Below the pieces are notes generated by a model, which saw only the letters and a program-made list of their open reading frames with translations, did not search any database and was not told the origin of the DNA. A program made the position numbers and the translations under genes. Of a DNA stretch of 64,000 nucleotides, positions 43,255 through 51,143 are shown piece by piece (position 1 is the stretch's first letter; the number at the start of each line of letters is the position of its first letter). Location of the stretch: assembly GCF_003149455.1 (NCBI RefSeq), contig NZ_QFFK01000009.1, forward strand, positions 1 to 64,000. The letters are read 5' to 3'. The stretch comes from Chitinophaga deserti. GTDB taxonomy: Bacteria > Bacteroidota > Bacteroidia > Chitinophagales > Chitinophagaceae.

Positions 43255-43800
43255 ATGCGACACTTCCTTCCCAATGGTAAACCTCTTGTTATCCGCCCGC
43301 CACAGGTGACGGATGCACAGGCATGCCTCAGCACCTTTCAGGAGGTGACCCGGGAAACCGATTTCCTGTTGTATACCCACGAAGAGGCGCTGAAGATGGA
43401 TCTGGCAAAGGAAGAAGCCTTTATACGGTCGTATTCCGGTAACCCTAACAATATGTTCCTCGTGGCGGATGTGGAAGGGGAAGTGGCCGGAATGGTGAGC
43501 CTGCACCAGGGCCGTACCCGCAAGCAGCATCATATGGCGCTGCTGGGCATCGCAGTATTGCATAAATACTGGAACATGGGCATCGGGCGGCGCCTGCTTA
43601 CATCAGCCATCAGGTGGGCCGAAGCGCACCCGCGTATTGCCATCATCCATTTCGAAGTACTGGCCAACAACGAAAGAGCCATTCAGTTATACCGTAATTT
43701 TAATTTTACCGAGCATGGCCGCATCCCCAATGGCGTCATCCAGCCCGATGGCACTATGGTGGACCTGGTGGTTATGTCCAAACGAATAAAACCCATATAG
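43255..43800 (+). CDS. GNAT family N-acetyltransferase
   Basis: 181 residues, one acetyl-CoA-dependent GNAT domain. LVIRPPQVTDAQACLSTFQEV is the N-terminal strand-helix, MFLVADVEGEVAGMVSLH the central strands, and LLGIAVLHKYWNMGIGRRLLTSAIRWAE the acetyl-CoA binding signature (V...WNxGIGRxLL). FEVLANNERAIQLYRNFNFTEHGR closes the domain. The acceptor substrate is not evident. ATG at 43255. The M48 gene follows 6 nt later. Confidence 0.9.
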   Translation: MRHFLPNGKPLVIRPPQVTDAQACLSTFQEVTRETDFLLYTHEEALKMDLAKEEAFIRSYSGNPNNMFLVADVEGEVAGMVSLHQGRTRKQHHMALLGIAVLHKYWNMGIGRRLLTSAIRWAEAHPRIAIIHFEVLANNERAIQLYRNFNFTEHGRIPNGVIQPDGTMVDLVVMSKRIKPI

Positions 43801-43806
43801 CAACCG

Positions 43807-44865
43807 ATGAAAACTTTTCAGGGTTATTACTCCTATGAAACGCCAGACCATATTGAGGGCGCAGATGTAACCGTCACCAACAAAAGAATAGAGATCCACC
43901 TGAAAGATGCCCATGGCAACCCGCGTGTGGTATTATGGTATTGGGAGAATATCGTAAAAGGCGAAGAGCGCCCAGGCGGATGTGTATTGCATCATGCAGG
44001 TCTCCCATTGCAGACACTGATTGTTCCCAGCGGTGAGTTTGCCACACTGGCGGATGTGCAGCTGCAAAAGAAGCGCCGCGTGTTCCCCACGGCATGGGTT
44101 ACTTTCATTACCACAGGCGTTATTATCATCGGCCTCATCCTCGCGGCGTTCTTCTGGATAGTGCCCTGGATGGCGGGCAAGGCGGCTAATGCTTTGCCGG
44201 TGGAGTATGAAGTATCCATGGGGGAAGAAGCTTACAAATCACTGATTAAAGAATACAAGATCCTCCCGAAGCAAACGGAGCAGGTGAATGCATTTTACAA
44301 ACAGATGGGCCTGTCGTCTCCCTACCCCATCACCATCACGGTGGTGGATTATGACCAGACGAATGCCTTTGCCGTACCCGGCGGGCACATTGTGGTGTTC
44401 AGCGGGTTACTGAAGCGCATGAAGCAGCCCGAAGAGCTGGCGGCATTGCTGGCGCATGAAAGCTCACACATCAACCTGCGCCATACCACCCGCTCCCTGA
44501 TGCAAAGCCTGGGAACATTTACCATGGTGAGCCTGGTGTTCGGGGATGTAACGGGCATCGGTGCCGTATTGGTGGAAAACGCCAGTTCGCTGAAGCACCT
44601 GGAGTACTCCCGCAGCCTGGAGAAGGAAGCGGATATGAACGGGCTGCGTATGCTGCAGGAAAAAGGTATTCCCGGCAACGGATATGTATTGCTCTTCAAT
44701 ACCCTGGGCGAATCGGGCGGCGGGGCGCCGTCGGAATGGCTGAGCTCTCATCCCGATCTGGGACGCCGGTCGGAATATGTGCAGGAAAAGCTGATATCAC
44801 CGGCTCCGTCATTTCCGGCAACATTAAAATCTGCCTGGGAACAGATCAGGGCTGGTTTGAAGTAA
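43807..44865 (+). CDS. M48 family membrane metallopeptidase
   Basis: 352 residues. A cytosolic-looking N-terminal region (1-95) precedes one TM helix (about 97-120) and an M48 domain. The zinc site HESSH lies in ALLAHESSHINLRHTT (about 217-221), with the third ligand in SRSLEKEADMNGLRML and the substrate-strand motif NAFAVPGGHIVVFSGLL. Relatives include HtpX/Oma1-type quality-control proteases and periplasmic BepA/LoiP. It starts 6 nt after the GNAT gene, so cotranscribed. Confidence 0.9.
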   Translation: MKTFQGYYSYETPDHIEGADVTVTNKRIEIHLKDAHGNPRVVLWYWENIVKGEERPGGCVLHHAGLPLQTLIVPSGEFATLADVQLQKKRRVFPTAWVTFITTGVIIIGLILAAFFWIVPWMAGKAANALPVEYEVSMGEEAYKSLIKEYKILPKQTEQVNAFYKQMGLSSPYPITITVVDYDQTNAFAVPGGHIVVFSGLLKRMKQPEELAALLAHESSHINLRHTTRSLMQSLGTFTMVSLVFGDVTGIGAVLVENASSLKHLEYSRSLEKEADMNGLRMLQEKGIPGNGYVLLFNTLGESGGGAPSEWLSSHPDLGRRSEYVQEKLISPAPSFPATLKSAWEQIRAGLK

Positions 44866-44903
44866 AAAAAACACGAAATTTAAACAAGCAAAACGGAGGG
44901 AAA

Positions 44904-45980
44904 ATGAACCGCTACGACCGACAGATCAGACTGGAAGGATTCGGCATCGAAAAGCAGGAGATGCTGCGTAATGCCGCTGTGCTGGTAATAGGCGCCGGCG
45001 GCCTCGGTGTTCCGGTATTACAATACCTCACCGCCATGGGGGTAGGGAAGATAGGTATAGCGGAAGAAGATACCGTATCCGTTACCAACCTGCAGCGTCA
45101 GGTGATCTATACCACTGCCGATGAGGGTAAGCCCAAGATACAGGCCGCCATTGCACGGCTGGAAGCCCTGAATCCCGATACCGTTTTTGTTCCCCATCCC
45201 TACTATCTCAGCACGGCCAATGCCCTCGACATCATTGCCCCGTACGATCTGGTGGTAGATTGTTCCGATAACTTCGGCACCCGATATCTCATTAACGATG
45301 CCTGCGTCATACTCTCCAAACCATTCATTTACGGGTCTATTTTCCGGTACGAAGGGCAGGTGAGCGTGCTGAACTATAATGGCAGCGGTACTTACCGTTG
45401 CCTGTTCCCCGAGCCGGGCGATGCGCCTGATTGTAATGATGTGGGCGTACTGGGTGTACTGCCCGGCATCATTGGCTGCTACCAGGCTTCAGAAGCCGTT
45501 AAAGTACTCACCGGCATTGGTGAGCCGCTGGCCAACCAGCTGCTTACGGTGCAATTGCTCGATAATACACACCAGGTATTCTCCTTCCATGCGCAACCCG
45601 GCAATCATGATATTTCAGCCTTGCAGGACAGTTACGGTAATTCCGTGTGCGATGCCCGAACCATGCAGCTGTTAACCGTACAGGAACTGAAGGAGTGGCT
45701 GGATGAAGGCCGTGATTTTCAGTTGATTGATGTGCGGGAGAAAGATGAATGGGATTACTGCCATATTGAAGGCGCTGTGCATATTCCCATGCGGCGTGTG
45801 GCGGCATCCCTCTCCACACTTGCACGTGATACCCCCGTAGCCATGATCTGCCATCATGGTATGCGGAGCCGCGCCACTGCCGAGCTGCTGTTGCAGGCCG
45901 GCTTCCCGGATGTATACAATGTATCGGGCGGTATTCACGCCTGGGCGCGGGAAATTGATACTACCATGGCCGTATATTAA
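44904..45980 (+). CDS. ThiF/MoeB-like adenylyltransferase with C-terminal rhodanese domain
   Basis: 358 residues. The E1-like domain (1-250) starts MNRYDRQIRLEGFGIEKQ and has the nucleotide loop VIGAGGLGVPVLQYL, then DTVSVTNLQRQ, VVDCSDNFGTRYLIND and PDCNDVGVLGVLPGIIGCYQASEAVK. The rhodanese domain (about 265-358) has LIDVREKDEWDYCHIEGAVHIP and the active cysteine in MICHHGMRSRA. Such proteins activate and sulfurate ubiquitin-like carriers (MoaD/ThiS) for molybdopterin or thiamine. The zinc CxxC pairs of MoeB are missing: TYRCLF has one Cys and no second pair is visible. It has a GGAGG ribosome binding site, rare for this genome. Confidence 0.88.
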   Translation: MNRYDRQIRLEGFGIEKQEMLRNAAVLVIGAGGLGVPVLQYLTAMGVGKIGIAEEDTVSVTNLQRQVIYTTADEGKPKIQAAIARLEALNPDTVFVPHPYYLSTANALDIIAPYDLVVDCSDNFGTRYLINDACVILSKPFIYGSIFRYEGQVSVLNYNGSGTYRCLFPEPGDAPDCNDVGVLGVLPGIIGCYQASEAVKVLTGIGEPLANQLLTVQLLDNTHQVFSFHAQPGNHDISALQDSYGNSVCDARTMQLLTVQELKEWLDEGRDFQLIDVREKDEWDYCHIEGAVHIPMRRVAASLSTLARDTPVAMICHHGMRSRATAELLLQAGFPDVYNVSGGIHAWAREIDTTMAVY

Positions 45981-46078
45981 CCTTGTGGAACGGTATTTGC
46001 CCTTTTTTAGGCCGGTGGTGCACGCCCGGTTAAACTTTGGGCACCCTGCACCCGTCTTACCCTAAATTATTTCCACTT

Positions 46079-47524
46079 ATGCCAGTTGTTCCGTTACAGA
46101 CACAAATGCAACACCTGGGCTGGAGGGCCGGCTTCGGTGAAGGCCTTCCCGAAATAAGGTCCTGGATGAAGAAGAGGAGAAAGGATGTGGTGCGGAAGGT
46201 AATCCTAGGCCCAACGGCAGCCCCGGCCCCCATCCGCGTGATGGATGAAACCGATCTCCCCGATTATCAGCGCCAGCGCAATATGGGCGCAGAAGAGCGT
46301 AAAATGGTGCAGAAACTGAATACAGACGGCATCAAAGACCTCAATGTGCTATGGACGCATGCCATGATCAACAGCGATCATCCCCTGCAGGAGAAGATGG
46401 CGCTGTTCTGGCACGGGCATTTCGCCTGCCGCACGCAGAATGTACTCTTCAACCAGCAGTTGTTAGAGATCACCCGTAAACATGGCCTCGGCAACTTCGG
46501 CACACTGCTCAGTGAAGTATCCAAATCGCCCGCCATGCTGGGCTTCCTCAATAACCAGCAGAACCGTAAGCAACGCCCCAACGAAAACTTCGCCCGCGAA
46601 GTAATGGAACTCTTTACCCTCGGCCGCGGCAACTATTCCGAGCGCGATGTGAAAGAAGCCGCAAGGGCTTTCACAGGATGGGGGTATGATGAAGTGGGGC
46701 AGTTCAGGTTCAGGAAAAACCAGCACGATGAAGGCATGAAAACCCTGCTCGGTAAATCGGGCAACTTCACAGGCGATGATGTGATCGCCATCCTCCTCGA
46801 ACAAAAACAGACCGCAAAATTCATCACCGGCAAAATATACCGCTACTTCGTTCATGAAGATGGGAACGAAGCGCATGAAGCTGCGCTGGCAGAAAAGTTC
46901 TACCAAAGCGGGTACGACCTCCGCGCACTCATGGAGCATATCTTTATGGCCGACTGGTTCTATGAAGATAAAATCGTGGGCAGCAGGATTAAATCGCCGG
47001 TAGAGCTGATCGTAGGGCTGCGCCGCGCTGTGCCCATGCGCTTTGAACAGGAAGAAGCCATGCTGGTATTTCAGCGCGTACTGGGGCAAACGCTCTTCTA
47101 TCCGCCCAACGTGGCCGGATGGCCGGGAGGGAAGAACTGGATCGATAGTTCCAGCCTTATGTTCCGCCTCCGTGTACCGCAGATCATCCTCTATTCGCAG
47201 GAATTCAACATCCGCCCGAAAGAGATTACACCGGAAATGGGAGAGGGGCAGAACTATAAAATGACGATGCAGGTAAACGAATTGCTGAAGAAGCAATACG
47301 CCCGGAAAGTAAATGCAGATGTAGACTGGCAGCCGTATGTAGACGGGTATAAGGATGTGAAGCGGGAAGAGCTGGCAGAGTCCATCGCACAATCGCTGCT
47401 GGTGCGCAGCAAAGGGATAGACCGGCAGCTGCTGGAAAAATATTCCGATGCTTCCACGCGCGACAATTACATTAAAACGGTAACCATCGACGTGATGAGC
47501 ACGCCGGAATACCAAATGTGTTAA
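46079..47524 (+). CDS. DUF1800 domain protein
   Basis: 481 residues. Conserved DUF1800 blocks: LLWRAGFG-like HLGWRAGFGEGLPEI, LNVLWTHAMINSDHPLQEKMALFWHGHFACR, RPNENFAREVMELFTLGRGNYSERDVKEAARAFTGW, and FYPPNVAGWPGGKNWIDSSSLMFR. The function of the family is unknown. The ATG is at 46079. It is followed 19 nt later by a DUF1501 gene; the two families nearly always occur as such a pair. No signal peptide is evident on this partner. Confidence 0.92.
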   Translation: MPVVPLQTQMQHLGWRAGFGEGLPEIRSWMKKRRKDVVRKVILGPTAAPAPIRVMDETDLPDYQRQRNMGAEERKMVQKLNTDGIKDLNVLWTHAMINSDHPLQEKMALFWHGHFACRTQNVLFNQQLLEITRKHGLGNFGTLLSEVSKSPAMLGFLNNQQNRKQRPNENFAREVMELFTLGRGNYSERDVKEAARAFTGWGYDEVGQFRFRKNQHDEGMKTLLGKSGNFTGDDVIAILLEQKQTAKFITGKIYRYFVHEDGNEAHEAALAEKFYQSGYDLRALMEHIFMADWFYEDKIVGSRIKSPVELIVGLRRAVPMRFEQEEAMLVFQRVLGQTLFYPPNVAGWPGGKNWIDSSSLMFRLRVPQIILYSQEFNIRPKEITPEMGEGQNYKMTMQVNELLKKQYARKVNADVDWQPYVDGYKDVKREELAESIAQSLLVRSKGIDRQLLEKYSDASTRDNYIKTVTIDVMSTPEYQMC

Positions 47525-47543
47525 CACTGAAATCCATCGAAAC

Positions 47544-48743
47544 ATGCTAATACACAGACGGCGGTTTTTACAGGTGGGCTCCCTGGCATCAGCCAGCCTG
47601 ATGCTCCCTAAATTCCTCAAAGCCATGGAGCAGGGGAAGTTTGTGCCCCCGGGCAATAAAGTACTGGTGGTGGTGCAGCTCTCCGGCGGCAACGACGGCC
47701 TGAATACCGTGATCCCTTACCGCAACGATATTTACTATAAACTGCGCCCGCAATTGGGCATTAAACGGGATGAGGCGCTTGCGCTCAACGATGAGCTGGG
47801 CATCCACCCTGCACTTAAATCTTTCAAAAGCTTTTACGACGATGGTGCGCTGGGCGTGCTCAACAACGTGGGCTATCCTAACCCCGACCGTTCCCACTTC
47901 CGCAGTATGGATATCTGGCAAAGCGCCAGCGATTCCAAAGATTACTGGGGAACGGGATGGCTGGGCCGCTACCTCGATGCGCAATGCAAAGGCTGTGATA
48001 AACCTACGCAGGCCCTTGAAATCGATGATACGCTGAGCCTTGCCATGAAAGGCAACGAAGTGAAGGGGCTTGCTCTTACTGACCCGCAACGGTTATACGG
48101 CGCCAGTAACGACCGCTACTTCCGCGACCTGCTGGCTAAGCAGCAGCACGACGATGAGCACCATAATGTGGATTACCTCTACAAAACCATGGCGGAAACC
48201 ATCTCGTCTGCAGGCTACATCCAGCAGCAGTTCAAAACTTACAAAAGCAAAGAGAATTATCCGAATACGGAACTGGGCAAGAACATGAAAACAATTGCCG
48301 AGCTGATTATGACGGATATCAATACCAGCGTATACTATGTATCGCACGGCAGTTTTGATACGCACGTGGGCCAGCAGAACCAGCAGCAGCGTTTGTTCTC
48401 ACAGCTGAGCGAGGCGCTGGATCCTTTTGTAAGCGATCTGAAAAAGAACCACCGGTTCGATGATGTGCTGGTGATGACCTTCAGTGAATTTGGCCGCCGT
48501 GTGGCACAGAACGCCAGCGGTGGTACAGATCATGGTACTGCCAATAACATGTTCCTGATTGGCGGCGGACTGAAAGAGAAGGGCGTACTGAATGAAGGGC
48601 CGAACCTTACCGATCTCAAAGACGGCGACCTTCAGTACAAGGTAGATTTCAAAAGCGTGTACGCTACCCTGCTCAAAAAATGGCTGGGTGCCGACGACCG
48701 GGCCATCCTCCAGCAATCTTACGAACACCTCAATTTCATCTGA
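47544..48743 (+). CDS. DUF1501 domain protein with Tat-like signal
   Basis: 399 residues. The N-terminus HRRRFLQVGSLASASLMLP looks like a twin-arginine signal. Then come VLVVVQLSGGNDGLNTVIPY, FRSMDIWQSASDS, VYYVSHGSFDTHVGQ, DVLVMTFSEFGRRVAQNASGGTDHG and NNMFLIGGGLKEKGV, the conserved blocks of DUF1501, a sulfatase/phosphatase-fold family of unknown role. Second gene of the DUF1800/DUF1501 pair, closed by a very strong terminator. Confidence 0.92.
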   Translation: MLIHRRRFLQVGSLASASLMLPKFLKAMEQGKFVPPGNKVLVVVQLSGGNDGLNTVIPYRNDIYYKLRPQLGIKRDEALALNDELGIHPALKSFKSFYDDGALGVLNNVGYPNPDRSHFRSMDIWQSASDSKDYWGTGWLGRYLDAQCKGCDKPTQALEIDDTLSLAMKGNEVKGLALTDPQRLYGASNDRYFRDLLAKQQHDDEHHNVDYLYKTMAETISSAGYIQQQFKTYKSKENYPNTELGKNMKTIAELIMTDINTSVYYVSHGSFDTHVGQQNQQQRLFSQLSEALDPFVSDLKKNHRFDDVLVMTFSEFGRRVAQNASGGTDHGTANNMFLIGGGLKEKGVLNEGPNLTDLKDGDLQYKVDFKSVYATLLKKWLGADDRAILQQSYEHLNFI

Positions 48744-48763
48744 TAACAGAAATAGGTTTACGA

Positions 48764-48803
48764 AAAGAGGCCATCTCAATTGCATGAGATGGCCTCTTTG
48801 TTA
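48764..48803 (+). terminator. Terminator of the DUF1800/DUF1501 operon
   Basis: Perfect 15-bp stem AAAGAGGCCATCTCA / TGAGATGGCCTCTTT with a 6-nt loop, followed by GTTATTTT. Confidence 0.88.
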
Positions 48804-48825
48804 TTTTGACGATGCGGCTTTTAAC

Positions 48826-48944
48826 TGGTCTCCAAAGTGGTCTAAAGGCAGTGGAAGGCAGTGTAGAGGCAGTCTACCCTTAGTGTAATGGCAGTCTAAA
48901 GGCAGTGGCAAGGCAGTCTGGCGGTAGTAACGAGGCAGTTAAGA
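48826..48944. repeat. 11-bp-period tandem array (GGCAGT core)
   Basis: GGCAGT or a one- to two-base variant starts at 48847, 48857, 48868, 48879 (CTTAGT), 48890, 48901, 48912, 48923 (GGTAGT) and 48934. The spacing is 10 once and then 11 seven times. Two looser TGGTCT units precede it. The linker bases vary, so phase rather than sequence is conserved. Confidence 0.85.
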
Positions 48945-48969
48945 TGAAGGAATCACCATAAGTTTAAAT

Positions 48970-49002
48970 GGCCCAAACGGTCAATAGCGGCCAAAACGGT
49001 CA
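48970..49002 (+). repeat. Duplicated 14-bp element GGCC(C/A)AAACGGTCA
   Basis: GGCCCAAACGGTCA at 48970-48983 and GGCCAAAACGGTCA at 48989-49002, start to start 19 bp. The pair sits just upstream of a promoter-like sequence, as expected for activator half-sites. Confidence 0.7.
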
Positions 49003-49007
49003 TTCCG

Positions 49008-49039
49008 TTTGCCGGAGCCTGCCTGCCGGGCTACTTTCG
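49008..49039 (+). promoter_or_regulatory. Orphan promoter facing the 3' end of the beta-lactamase gene
   Basis: TTTG (49008-49011), 20 nt spacer, TACTTTCG (49032-49039), one mismatch to TAnnTTTG. A transcript from it would begin near 49046 and run antisense through the beta-lactamase gene. A short frame starting at 49044 (MITLQHTSIRVS) looks like a gene start cut off by that gene. Confidence 0.45.
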
Positions 49040-49079
49040 GAGCATGATCACATTGCAACATACCAGCATCCGTGTAAGT

Positions 49080-50006
49080 TTATTTGCCGTAATAGTCGTA
49101 GGCTGCTTTGGCGATTTTGGCAATCACTCCCTCGCGCACTGCTTCGCTGGCGGTGCTCCGGGTAACGAATACCACTACAGCAAGCGGCTGCCCGTTGGGG
49201 AGGGTGATAATACCGGCATCGTTGGTGGCGGAATACATACCGTCTTTCGAGCCGGAGGTGCCTGTTTTATGCGCAACAGGGGTTCCGGGAGGCAGGAGCC
49301 CCGGCAGGCGTTTGGGGCCTGTGGTGGTGCCGAGCATGGTTTGCATGAGGAAGTCGTTGCTGGATTTAGACAGCGCGGTTCCTTTCTGCAGAATATCGAG
49401 CAGTTGGGTGTAGGCAGAAACATTACACCAGTTGGTGAACTGAACATCCCATCCACTGTGCATTTCTTCTTCCGTAGCGGCGATGGATATGTTCTGAACG
49501 CCGAGGCTGTGTATAAAATCGTTGGCTACTTTGGTGCCGCCGATGGTTTTGAGCAGTACATCGCAGGCGATGTTATCGCTTTGTGCAACCATGAGCCTGA
49601 TAAGGTCTGCCACTGTTTGGGTGTTTGTTCCCTTAGGGAAGCTATCCTGCAGGGGGCTGTAGGTTTTGAACAGATCGGCAGTGGTTACGGGAATGGTTTG
49701 ATCGAGGCGCAGCTTCCCTTCATCCACCTGCTTCAATACGGCCATGGCAATGGGGAATTTATAAGCGCTTTGCATAGGGAGGCGGGCAGTATCGTTCAGC
49801 GTAAGGGTATCGCCCGTATGGAGGTTACGGATGGCCACACCTACGGTGCCGCCTGCTTCTGTAGCTATAGTGGCTATATTTTGCCAGAAAGTATCGATTT
49901 TTTCCTGTGAGGCTGCTGTAAGGCTGTCGGCAACCGGCGGGCGGGAAGTGCTCTGGCAGGCACAAAAAAACAGTATCACGGCGGCGGGTACTATAATGGG
50001 TCGCAT
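49080..50006 (-). CDS. Class A beta-lactamase (lipoprotein)
   Basis: 308 residues. A short lipoprotein signal (FFCAC, Cys about 17) is followed by a serine beta-lactamase domain of the Bacteroidota A2 type. Motifs: S-x-x-K in MQSAYKFPIA (Ser about 79), SDN in VAQSDNIACDVLL (about 140), an omega-loop Glu in ATEEEMHSG, and KTG in AHKTGTSGSKDGM (about 246). It should hydrolyse penicillins or cephalosporins in the periplasm. No mobile element is adjacent, so it is probably an intrinsic chromosomal gene. Confidence 0.92.
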   Translation of the reverse strand: MRPIIVPAAVILFFCACQSTSRPPVADSLTAASQEKIDTFWQNIATIATEAGGTVGVAIRNLHTGDTLTLNDTARLPMQSAYKFPIAMAVLKQVDEGKLRLDQTIPVTTADLFKTYSPLQDSFPKGTNTQTVADLIRLMVAQSDNIACDVLLKTIGGTKVANDFIHSLGVQNISIAATEEEMHSGWDVQFTNWCNVSAYTQLLDILQKGTALSKSSNDFLMQTMLGTTTGPKRLPGLLPPGTPVAHKTGTSGSKDGMYSATNDAGIITLPNGQPLAVVVFVTRSTASEAVREGVIAKIAKAAYDYYGK

Positions 50007-50058
50007 GAAATGAAGAGGATTTAGACCGGCAATTTAATCCATTTGCGGATGCCCGCCA

Positions 50059-50967
50059 TCATTCCGGCGGGTTTTTAACATGCTCATGAAAGCCTACCAG
50101 GTACATCTGCTTCCGGTAGTCGCGGGGTGCCATTCCGGTAGTTTTTTTGAATGCCTTCGAGAAATGAGACAGGTCACTGAAGCCGAGGCGGGAGGCTATT
50201 TCCACATAAGTCATACGCGTAGTAGCCATCAGGTATTGGGCGCGCTCTATCCGCTTACCGAGGATGTGCGTCTGCGGCCGCGTTCCGGTATATGCCTTGA
50301 ATTGCCGGGAAAAATAATCGGGATGCTGGTTGATCCTTGATGCAAGAAAATTCACGGTAAGCTCTGCATGCATATTCAGCTCAATATAATCCAGCGTTTC
50401 CGCCAGTTTGAGCGGTATCATCTTTGCCCCGTGGCTGTCCAGCACATTCGGACTGAGGAACTTTGCCGTCAGTTGCCATAGTATGCCCTGCGTTTCCATA
50501 GACACGGAAATGTTCTGCAGGTTATTCAGTTCCTGGTATTCCTTATAAAACACATCCTTTTCATAGACTTTAGGATTATCCGACCGGTTGATACCGCGGC
50601 CGGGGTTGATTTCCAGCAGGCGGTTAAACAGCAGGCGGTCGGTTTCCGTGGCGGCTACCTTACTGATGGTGCGGTATTGTGCGAAGAGGGAAATACCATC
50701 TGTAGAATCCTCGAAGAACTGAACGAAATACTGATCCAGGTGCGTGTCGCAGCGCATGTTGCATAAGGTGAAGCTGGGGATGATGTAAAGGAAACCCGGC
50801 TCCAGCTGCACACTTCCCCCTGCACCCGACAGCGATCCTTCTCCACCGCCTATGTAGTAAATCCGGTTATACGGACTGATGACGTGCTGGTAATTCCACC
50901 GCGAGTCGAGCGCTACCCGGTCCACATTCATCAGTGTAAACGTATGCTGGAATTTCCTTTTGATCAT
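50059..50967 (-). CDS. AraC family transcriptional regulator
   Basis: 302 residues. The N-terminal half is a cupin-type sensing domain (ISPYNRIYYIGGGEGSLSGAGGSVQLEPGFLYIIPSF). The C-terminal half (about 200-290) has two helix-turn-helix motifs: LTVNFLASRINQHPDYFSRQFKAYTG and TYVEIASRLGFSDLSHFSKAFKKTTGMAPRDYRKQ. It is divergent from the fucosidase gene and is the natural candidate regulator of the fucoside locus, with a fucose-related sugar as effector by inference. ATG at 50967 chosen over an upstream extension. Confidence 0.9.
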   Translation of the reverse strand: MIKRKFQHTFTLMNVDRVALDSRWNYQHVISPYNRIYYIGGGEGSLSGAGGSVQLEPGFLYIIPSFTLCNMRCDTHLDQYFVQFFEDSTDGISLFAQYRTISKVAATETDRLLFNRLLEINPGRGINRSDNPKVYEKDVFYKEYQELNNLQNISVSMETQGILWQLTAKFLSPNVLDSHGAKMIPLKLAETLDYIELNMHAELTVNFLASRINQHPDYFSRQFKAYTGTRPQTHILGKRIERAQYLMATTRMTYVEIASRLGFSDLSHFSKAFKKTTGMAPRDYRKQMYLVGFHEHVKNPPE

Positions 50968-51031
50968 AACAGTGAAAGTATAGTTACCAAAGTACCGTAA
51001 CCCGCTGAGTATTACAAAAGCTATATTGACC

Positions 51032-51060
51032 GAAAAGTCGGATTTGTACAAAAAAAAGTC
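51032..51060 (+). promoter_or_regulatory. Candidate AraC-type operator (GAAAAGTC repeats)
   Basis: GAAAAGTC at 51032-51039 and AAAAAGTC at 51053-51060, 21 bp apart start to start, i.e. two helical turns. It lies between the divergent AraC regulator and fucosidase genes. It is a likely binding site for the adjacent regulator. Confidence 0.45.
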
Positions 51061-51074
51061 AATTTAAGGCAAGT

Positions 51075-51102
51075 TTTTGCAGTGGTATTCGTAGTAGGTT
51101 TG
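51075..51102 (+). promoter_or_regulatory. Possible promoter of the fucoside operon
   Basis: TTTTG (51075-51079) and TAGGTTTG (51095-51102), the latter an exact TAnnTTTG. The 15-nt spacer is shorter than usual, as seen for promoters that need an activator. The GH29 ATG is 41 nt downstream. Confidence 0.4.
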
Positions 51103-51143
51103 GATATCGTTGTTCCTGGCAACTATTCACGTAATGAACTGAT

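Larger units (their letters stand above)
48744..49079. other. Convergent intergenic region with array, paired repeats and orphan promoter
   Basis: After the terminator it holds, in order, an 11-bp-period array (48826-48944), a duplicated 14-bp element (48970-49002), and a promoter (49008-49039). It ends at the stop of the beta-lactamase gene read from the other strand. No gene starts here except a short frame at 49044 that runs antisense into the beta-lactamase gene. Confidence 0.7.

Noticed and set aside
48826..48944. Array considered as a CRISPR
   Set aside because: The period is 11 bp with a 6-bp core, far too short for repeats and spacers, and no cas gene is near.
49080..50006. Beta-lactamase considered as a mobile resistance cassette
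   Set aside because: No transposase, integrase, terminal repeats or composition shift around it; the sequence fits intrinsic class A enzymes of environmental Bacteroidota.
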